Assembly: GCA_027596035.1 (NCBI GenBank)
Contig: JADGJA010000610.1
Location: forward strand, 1-14,015
Length of the DNA stretch: 14,015 nucleotides
Origin: Thoreauomyces humboldtii
Lineage: Eukaryota; Chytridiomycota; Chytridiomycetes; Spizellomycetales; Powellomycetaceae
Reading direction: 5' to 3'
Shown: positions 7,234 through 14,015 of the stretch, one piece after another
How positions within the stretch are numbered: the first letter of the stretch is position 1
Layout of the letters: every line of letters starts with the position of its first letter
Made by a program: the position numbers and the translations under genes
Notes under the pieces: generated by a model
Databases searched by the model: none
What the model was told of the DNA's origin: nothing
What the model saw: the letters and a program-made list of their open reading frames with translations, nothing else

Positions 7234-9938
7234 ATGAGCTATTCCCTGGTCATGGCAGGAAAGAGAAAGCCAACATCATCCACAGTCCGCTTGCGCGCAC
7301 CCCTTGAAAACCTCTCTCATGACAGCAACGGTCCAAGATCGTCCAATCCGACACTGGACTCCGGGACAGTCCTCTCCAGAAAGGAAACAGCATCCCTTTC
7401 GAAGCACCAGACATTGAAAGTCCTGGTTCGCTTGAGACCATCCGCTACAACTCTTTCCGCTGGCTCAGAGACACTCGCCGCTTCGGTCGATGCTGAAAAT
7501 ACGAAAGTCACCATCCCAAAGCCATTTCATGACAACGGCACAAAGTCGTACAGGTATCTCTTGTTTTCTTCGCAGGCAGCTTCCTTTCATCGTTCATTCA
7601 AATTAAGAGATCTTACGCGAACTTCATAGCTTTGACCGCGTTTTCCCGTCTACCGCCACCCAGCGCGATGTCTTCGCTGAGGTCGCCCTCCTTATCCCCG
7701 ATGTCTTTGCCGGCAGAAACGCGACCGTCTTCGCCTATGGACAGACGGGAAGCGGAAAGACGCACACGATGAACGCGCACGGATTGTCCGCAGATGAGCG
7801 AGGAATCACCTGGAGGGTGGTGGACGCACTCTTCGAAAGGATACGAGAACATGACCTCTCATCGACCATCACTGTCGCATTCTTGGAAATGTGAGAGTTC
7901 GCCGTTGGCTCGACCTTGTCTCAAAAAAACGCACCTCCAGCAGGGCAACGAGGGGGATCGATAGGGTGGCCGGAATGCAGGTCTTGATGAGCCTGAAAGT
8001 CTCTCTTTATCCGAGACGGCCTCCCGGAGTGCGTTGCTTGCGTAGGAAAGCCATGTCCGTCGTGAAACGTTCCCGACGGCAACCTTGAACAGCGCAGGGC
8101 GCTCTTCAGACTCAACCTCAAAAGAAGGAGCAGAACGAAAAGCTCATTCATAAATTGGTTTTTTGTTTTTGCAAAGATACAACGACGAGGTCTACGATCT
8201 CCTGCCGCGGACTGGCACGTCCGGTGCGTCGTCCTCGTCCTCGTCCGCGCCATCATCAACCTCATCCGACCTTCCACGGAAACTCAAGGTCATGACAGCG
8301 GGCCGTAAAGTCACAGTCCCGGGACTTTCGGAAGCTCCCGTGTCCGACCCCGTAGCGTTCGAGAAGTTGTTTGTGTGAGTGCACCAAGCGAGCTATGGGA
8401 CGTGTCACGCTGCTACCTAATCTCGAAGGTTTCCGCTCGGAATGATATCAGCGTCGCGCTCAAGCAGCGTACGACCGCTGGGACTAAATTGAACTTGTCT
8501 AGCTCGCGTTCCCATTTCATGGTCCAATTGAACGTGCGCATTGGTGTTGGCGATAAGAGGGAACTCACGTCCAAGCTGTCGCTGATTGACCTGGTATGTT
8601 AAACCCTCGAGACCCGAGCGGCATAATCACTTGTCAACTTACTCGTGAAACCCTTCAGGCGGGGTCTGAAGACAACAGGTACACCGGTGAGCAACGGGAA
8701 TAACACTCGATACCGCCGGGCAATCTGATGTCCTTGCCGCGGTCTTCTCATGCGCGTCCCTTGCTTTTTGTTTTTCCTTCAGGTAACGAAGGAGAACGAT
8801 TTGAGGAAAGCAGACACATAAATGCCTCATTATTTGCGATACGAAATGTGGTCTCAGCGCTTAAAGAAGGAAAATCGCAGATCCCATACCGGTTAGAGTT
8901 GACTTAAATACCTTCGTTCCCCCGGTTCCCGTTGACTGAACTCGTTTTGCCAGGAATTCCAAAATCACGCAGCTTCTATGCGACTCTCTGGGCGGCTCAG
9001 CAAGCTCTTTGGTACGGAACTGGAATTGGGGAACACAAAGTATGCCTTCTAATACAGGTTCCTATCACAGGCGATAGTTTGTTGCGCCCCCGAGATGGTA
9101 GGTTATTTCTTTCCGATTCAAAGAGTAGAACGTAGCACCAAAAGCTTATCCTTGTCTTTATTCAGGCAAATCTACATCCCACCCACAAGTATGATCAGAT
9201 GCCCACCCGTACGCGGCTTTTGCATGAAGTAACCTAAGTTCAGCTCGCTAGAGTTCGCCAGAGAGTGCTGCTTCATCAAAAACAATGTTACGATTAACGA
9301 AAGTCGGCCGTCTCGAACTCCTCGAGCAGCTGATGGCATTCTCGTTGCCGCGAACAAGCCGGAACCAGAGTCCGGGCCATCTTGCGCCATGATCGTCCCT
9401 TCTGCCGACAAAGAAAATCCTCAGAGACTCGTGAGCCTCGACGAGGTGGAGAAGATGTTCCGACCCGCCATGTTGGTGCGACATCAATTGCTTTCCTCTA
9501 TTCAAAAAACCCAGAGCTGACTCCGTCCCGGATCCATCTACGTAGAGCATGCTGGAGGAGCGAGACCGGGAGCTGGCCACATCTCGGCTGGCGGCAGTTG
9601 CTGATATCATGTCCGTCATGAACCTTGGGTCCCTGGCGGATCTCAAGGCTCTCAAAATGATCGGACCACAAAGGGCACTGAAGATCTTGAAGGCACGGGA
9701 AGAGGGCGGGCCGTTCCACAGCGTAGGTTTGCCGGGACTGCCTTGTTGAGTGAGACCTCCGTGATCTTATGCCTTTCGTCCTGCAGCCGCAAGATCTGTC
9801 GCGAATAGGTTTCTCCGACGATCTCCTACGGTCAATCATGCTGGTCCGTCCATGTCATTGGGCTTTAAATCCGTCCAATTTTCTCATGGTTTCTCCCTGC
9901 GCCCTTAGGTCAACTCAAAGACCCTCGACATCCTATGA
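7234..9938 (+). CDS. Kinesin-10-like chromokinesin (KIF22/Kid type) with C-terminal helix-hairpin-helix domain
   Basis: Exons as read: 7234-7553, 7630-7890, 8177-8372, 8429-8593, 8659-8686, 8783-8891, 8954-9011, 9166-9188, 9244-9475, 9546-9722, 9787-9843, 9909-9938 (1656 nt, 551 aa; the junctions between 9012 and 9243 are tentative). The motor domain begins at TLKVLVRLRP (60-69). It has the P-loop GQTGSGKT (144-151), FLEIYNDEVYDLL (191-203), switch I NLSSSRSH (281-288), switch II LIDLAGSE (311-318) and NSKITQLLCDSLGG (361-374). A Ser-rich insert (about 207-224) follows the EVYDLL block. After the motor comes a short linker with a KEN motif (443-445, DKENP) and a short charged helix. The end carries two helix-hairpin-helix-like blocks: SLADLKALKMIGPQRALKIL with REEGGPF, and DLSRIGFSDDLL. 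This motor plus HhH tail is the diagnostic layout of KIF22/Kid, which binds chromosome arms in mitosis. The start is ATG 7234; ATG 7252, six codons on, is an equally possible start. The family call is firm; DNA binding and the mitotic role are by homology. Confidence 0.88.
7891..8176 (+). other. Long intron of the kinesin gene (286 nt)
   Basis: The donor GTGAGA follows the codons for FLE and the acceptor GCAAAG precedes the completion of IYNDEVYDLL; frame and motif fit exactly. At 286 nt it is three to five times longer than most introns in the window. It ends in a T-rich tract (8158-8170). I found no convincing internal exon, snoRNA boxes or repeat in it. Confidence 0.8.
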
Positions 9939-10172
9939 GGAATGCCTGATCGTCCGCCCGCGTCCCCGTACGTTTACGCCGCCCGTCTCCGTTGGGATCG
10001 CGTCGGACTCTCTGAGAGTTTGATTGATGAAGAGAGGCGTGAGACTGTTGCCGGTTGCGTGCCTAACGCTTGAGCCCGGAGGACGTCAAGGACCACAAGT
10101 CGAAACAAGAAACGGATCCCTGCGTCCGCGGCGATCGCAAATTGAGCGGTGGTATATAGATGGCCAGTTGCA

Positions 10173-11256
10173 TCAAGACTTCTTCCTGAACGCGAAAGCG
10201 AGGTAGAGGCCTAAATGATGTGAGGGACGATGGACGCCATTAAGCACTCATGTTCTCCCCCATGATATCCAAACATCAATGAGTTGCCTCACCTGCTACC
10301 TCCCACTCATCCGCAGACATGGTCCCTTCCTCATTCATGACCCTCATACGGTTGAGCAAGTCTCGGTACTGCGGGTTCCTGGACTCCTCCTCGAAAAGAT
10401 CGTGGAAGGACTTTTTGTACAAGAGTTCCATGCCGTACTCTTCGGCCAGGCTGACAAGCGTCGGAAAATTGAGGAGGTACTCTGGACAGTCGTCGATGGC
10501 ATCCTTCAGTTCGAACCAGTACTTGTGACCGAACCGCGGATAGGAATCCTTCTGCTCGAACTTTATCTTGAGCACGCTGTTCCCGAAGGAAAGACCCTCC
10601 GCGGCTCTGAGCTGCTTGACGATCCAATAGGCGTTGGGTATGGTCCCGATGAAGGTACCGCCAGGCTGGAGGTTGGAGGTGATGTTCCTCATGGCTATCC
10701 TCGCCTTCTCCTCGGTCTCGAACGAGTAGTGGAGGGCGAACTGACAGCTGACGGTGTTGATCCTGCAGTCCTTCGGGAACATTTCCTGTATCGGTGTGGC
10801 GAAGCAGTCGGCCGCGAAGAAGGTGGCACCGAATCGGTTTCCCCTTCCCTGCCCGAATCGCTGACGGGCCTGCTCGACCGACACGTCGGCGATGTCGCAG
10901 GCGACGAGCTGCGAGATCTGGGCTTTGGACCACTTGAGCAGGTCTCCTCCCTTCCCGCAGCAGAGGTCCAGAGCGCAGTCGCCGCGCCGAGTGTACTTGT
11001 TGATGAGGATGGACTTTACCCAGTTGTTGAAGTTTTTCAGGTGTAGGATAGGCGACTCCTGGCGTCGTTCCCGACCCACTTCGGGCCGGGCATTGTAGTG
11101 CTGGGCCACCTCTCTCGCAAGGTCCGGGGCAGACTTTGCAGGAGAGGACGAGTCTGTCCTTGGAAGTTTGTGGACGGGAGAATCCTCGGGGTCGCGGGAC
11201 GTCGCGCCGATGGAGGCTGCGACGGTGTCGGCGTCCTCGTCTCTGCTTCGCTTCAT
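10173..11256 (-). CDS. ABD1: mRNA cap guanine-N7 methyltransferase (Abd1/RNMT family)
   Basis: Two exons, 11256-10293 and 10210-10173, joined across an 82-nt GTGAGG...TTTAG intron; 333 aa. It transfers a methyl group from S-adenosylmethionine to N7 of the cap guanine on nascent mRNA in the nucleus, an essential step. Motifs seen: VAQHYNAR (50-57), SPILHLKNFNNWVKSILI (68-85), the SAM-binding block ALDLCCGKGGDLLKW (95-109), DIADVSVEQARQRF (121-134), AADCF (148-152), QFALHYSFE (172-180), NLQPGG...IPN (195-208) and DAIDDCPEYLLNFP (252-265). The small last exon supplies the conserved LYLAFAFRKKS end; reading through the intron instead would stop after five unrelated residues, so the splice is well supported. 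The start ATG at 11256 (MKRSRDED, a basic N-terminus) is the first in-frame ATG; the frame is open further upstream but only from a non-ATG codon. The gene converges with the kinesin gene, 234 bases apart. Confidence 0.96.
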
Positions 11257-11557
11257 TTGCCCGTGTGGAACGAAAGACAAGTTGATCGGAACTATGCCAG
11301 TCCGTGAATCCAAGGTAACAGAGAGACCACGATGTCCTGTTTGCGAGTTTTGCGAGTGGAGCTGTGTGAGGTGGAAGCGGTAAACCTAATGAAGTACCAA
11401 GGGATGACTGGTATGCACAACGCCTCCCCGACCTTCTGTCCGAACGCATCGGACACTCGCGGGTTTCGGCACACCACCCCCCGCTGTCAGTTCCGCAGCA
11501 AACGAGGCTTGCCTCGCCTTATCACGCGCATGCTATCTTCTGCCAACAAGAAACAAG
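11257..11557. promoter_or_regulatory. Upstream region of the cap methyltransferase gene
   Basis: About 300 bases between the methyltransferase ATG (minus strand) and the tRNA-like Pol III unit. It must carry the methyltransferase promoter and 5' leader. Read on the minus strand there are T/C-rich patches just upstream of the ATG. No gene, repeat or clear TATA element was seen. Confidence 0.45.
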
Positions 11558-11774
11558 AGACCACTGGCTCAGTGGTTAGTGCGCTCTAGCTCACCCTGGA
11601 GACTGCGGGTTCAATCTCCGTGGGGGTCTGGCACTCGGACCAGATAAACTGAGTGAGCCCAGGGAGACGTCCTCTGCCAGTCGGCGGGGAAGCACAGGAG
11701 GGGTTAATGCAGCTACGCCGGTCCAAAGCCCGGAAACCTCAATGAGGGATGCGGATGGGCCTTTATTTTTTTTT
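11558..11774 (+). ncRNA. tRNA-derived RNA polymerase III unit (degenerate tRNA head plus body and T9 terminator), possible SINE or novel ncRNA
   Basis: A perfect A-box-like TGGCTCAGTGG is at 11565-11575 and a B-box-like GGTTCAATCTC at 11608-11618, at tRNA-like spacing. Around them a tRNA fold is mostly recoverable. The acceptor arm AGACCAC (11558-11564) pairs with GGGGTCT (11623-11629) except for one mismatch. The D-stem has one mismatch. The anticodon-like arm CTCTAG/CTGGAG has an abnormal 6-base loop. The T-arm GCGGG/TCCGT pairs with two wobbles and is followed by one extra base. So it is not a normal functional tRNA. A non-tRNA body of about 135 bases follows, including a hairpin TCTGG-N8-CCAGA (11627-11644), and the unit ends in nine T (11766-11774), a typical Pol III stop. 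No clear target-site duplication was seen. It could be a tRNA-derived SINE, a decayed tRNA, or a single-copy Pol III RNA. Confidence 0.5.
11766..11774 (+). terminator. T9 RNA polymerase III-type terminator
   Basis: Nine consecutive T on the + strand close the tRNA-derived unit, after GGGCCTTTA. A small CGAC-TTTTT-GTCG hairpin follows at once (11775-11787). Runs of at least five T on the RNA-like strand end Pol III transcripts in fungi. Confidence 0.45.
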
Positions 11775-12451
11775 CGACTTTTTGTCGTTCAAAGGCCCTT
11801 CCCTCTCTCGTGACAAGCAGACTGACCGGTTCCCGTTGCCTTGAGGGTCCGTCCACCTGGAGACCGAGCACCTCCTCTCAGACTTTGGTTATTTTGCTCA
11901 GCCATGAACTTTGTCTCTTGTGAGCATTGATCCTGATTCCTGCAGGACTCTGGTCCGTGACTCCCATTCCAACGTGAAACCCCACTGACATTGGGCATGT
12001 GATTCGGTGTGAATGCTGCGAAATGCAGGAGTGGGTGGGAAGGGAAAGAAGCACGCACACGACTCTATTCCCTGCGATGGCGGACTCTACGGTCTCCTTC
12101 ACAGCCATGATGACTTCCGCGGAGGGAGGTATGAAGGTTCTCTTGAAGGTGGTGACGATATTAAAGTTTCAATTTCTCCAGCGAGGACCATTTCTCCAGC
12201 TCGCATCTATATGGACGGACTCTTTAGTCTGTCCATATCGGGGCTAATCATTTCCTGAACCCATCGCTTCCCGGGGGAGCGAGTCCGAACCATGAAGCGA
12301 AGCGGACGCTTCTATTGATCAGGTCCAGGCCAAAAAGAAAAAGTGCGAAGTGTACAGTTGAAAGATGGTCATGAAGACAGAGTCAATGGCAAGGCTTTCA
12401 CGTCAACAGGATAGATGCGAATCAGTGGTATGTTCAGTCGGAAAATGCAGA
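11775..12451. other. Intergenic region downstream of ferrochelatase, with a strong hairpin
   Basis: 677 bases between the Pol III unit and the ferrochelatase stop. Short frames here show no family resemblance. It holds a direct repeat TTTCTCCAGC (second copy 12191-12200, first copy 18 bases upstream), the 13-bp hairpin at 12209-12238 (separate entry), a compact dyad CGCTTCCC-G-GGGGAGCG near 12266-12282, and GAAGCG...CGCTTC near 12295-12314. The ferrochelatase 3' end lies in the right part. Confidence 0.5.
12209..12238. repeat. 13-bp inverted repeat with 4-base loop
   Basis: ATATGGACGGACT (12209-12221) and AGTCTGTCCATAT (12226-12238) are inverted copies separated by CTTT. Twelve pairs are Watson-Crick and one is G-T. 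It follows within ten bases of the TTTCTCCAGC direct repeat. It could act in RNA 3'-end formation, be part of an ncRNA, or be the remains of a small inverted-repeat element; the sequence does not decide. Confidence 0.75.
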
Positions 12452-14005
<1,554 letters not shown>

Positions 14006-14015
14006 TGTAGGTGAC

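Noticed and set aside
10276..11313. Longer N-terminus of the cap methyltransferase from 11313
   Set aside because: The codon at 11313 is TTG, not ATG; the first in-frame ATG is at 11256.
11558..11630. Functional tRNA
   Set aside because: Mismatches in the acceptor and D stems, an abnormal anticodon loop and an extra base after the T-arm make a working tRNA unlikely, although the Pol III promoter boxes are intact.
12105..12256. Possible C/D box snoRNA (ATGATGA near 12107, CTGA near 12253)
   Set aside because: The boxes are about 150 bases apart, the flanks do not form a terminal stem, and no D'/C' pair is evident; such short boxes occur by chance.
12013..12258. Small + strand frame with a doubled ISPAR motif
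   Set aside because: The repeat in the protein only reflects the DNA direct repeat TTTCTCCAGC, and the frame runs through the hairpin. No start context, splice partner or family was found.

Overview
The window looks like nuclear DNA of a fungus, most likely a basidiomycete. The evidence is many short GT-AG introns (mostly about 50-85 bases), gene families typical of fungi and other eukaryotes, no bacterial ribosome-binding sites or operons, and a secreted chitin deacetylase with a C-terminal GPI-type signal. A kinesin-10 with a helix-hairpin-helix tail and a ferrochelatase with all four [2Fe-2S] cysteines also fit. I cannot place it below phylum from sequence alone.

Layout, left to right: a chitin deacetylase (+, 89-1393, no introns); a 1.27 kb spacer whose last 200 bases are unusually rich in perfect palindromes; a HemW/RSAD1-type mitochondrial radical-SAM heme chaperone (+, 2669-4365, six exons); a GUCD1-family protein (-, 5727-4536, three exons); an Ala/Lys-rich protein with one C-terminal membrane anchor (-, 6980-6159, two exons); a kinesin-10-like chromokinesin (+, 7234-9938, about eleven exons); the mRNA cap guanine-N7 methyltransferase (-, 11256-10173, two exons); a tRNA-derived RNA polymerase III unit or SINE-like element (+, 11558-11774); and ferrochelatase (-, 14005-12452, five exons).

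Exon structures were worked out by hand from family conservation plus GT/AG borders, and reading frame was checked across every junction. Least certain are the kinesin between 9012 and 9243, its last intron, and the middle of the GUCD1-like gene (about 4720-5060), which is either a long low-complexity insert or hidden introns.

The genes do not form an obvious pathway cluster. Two act in mitochondrial heme metabolism (HemW-like chaperone and ferrochelatase), about 8 kb apart. The others are housekeeping, cell-wall or mitotic functions. I see no defence system, biosynthetic cluster, CRISPR array or recognisable transposase. The best candidates for something undescribed are the tRNA-like Pol III unit, the palindrome cluster upstream of the HemW-like gene, the 13-bp hairpin near 12.2 kb, and the GUCD1 protein, whose residues look like a cysteine hydrolase rather than a cyclase.
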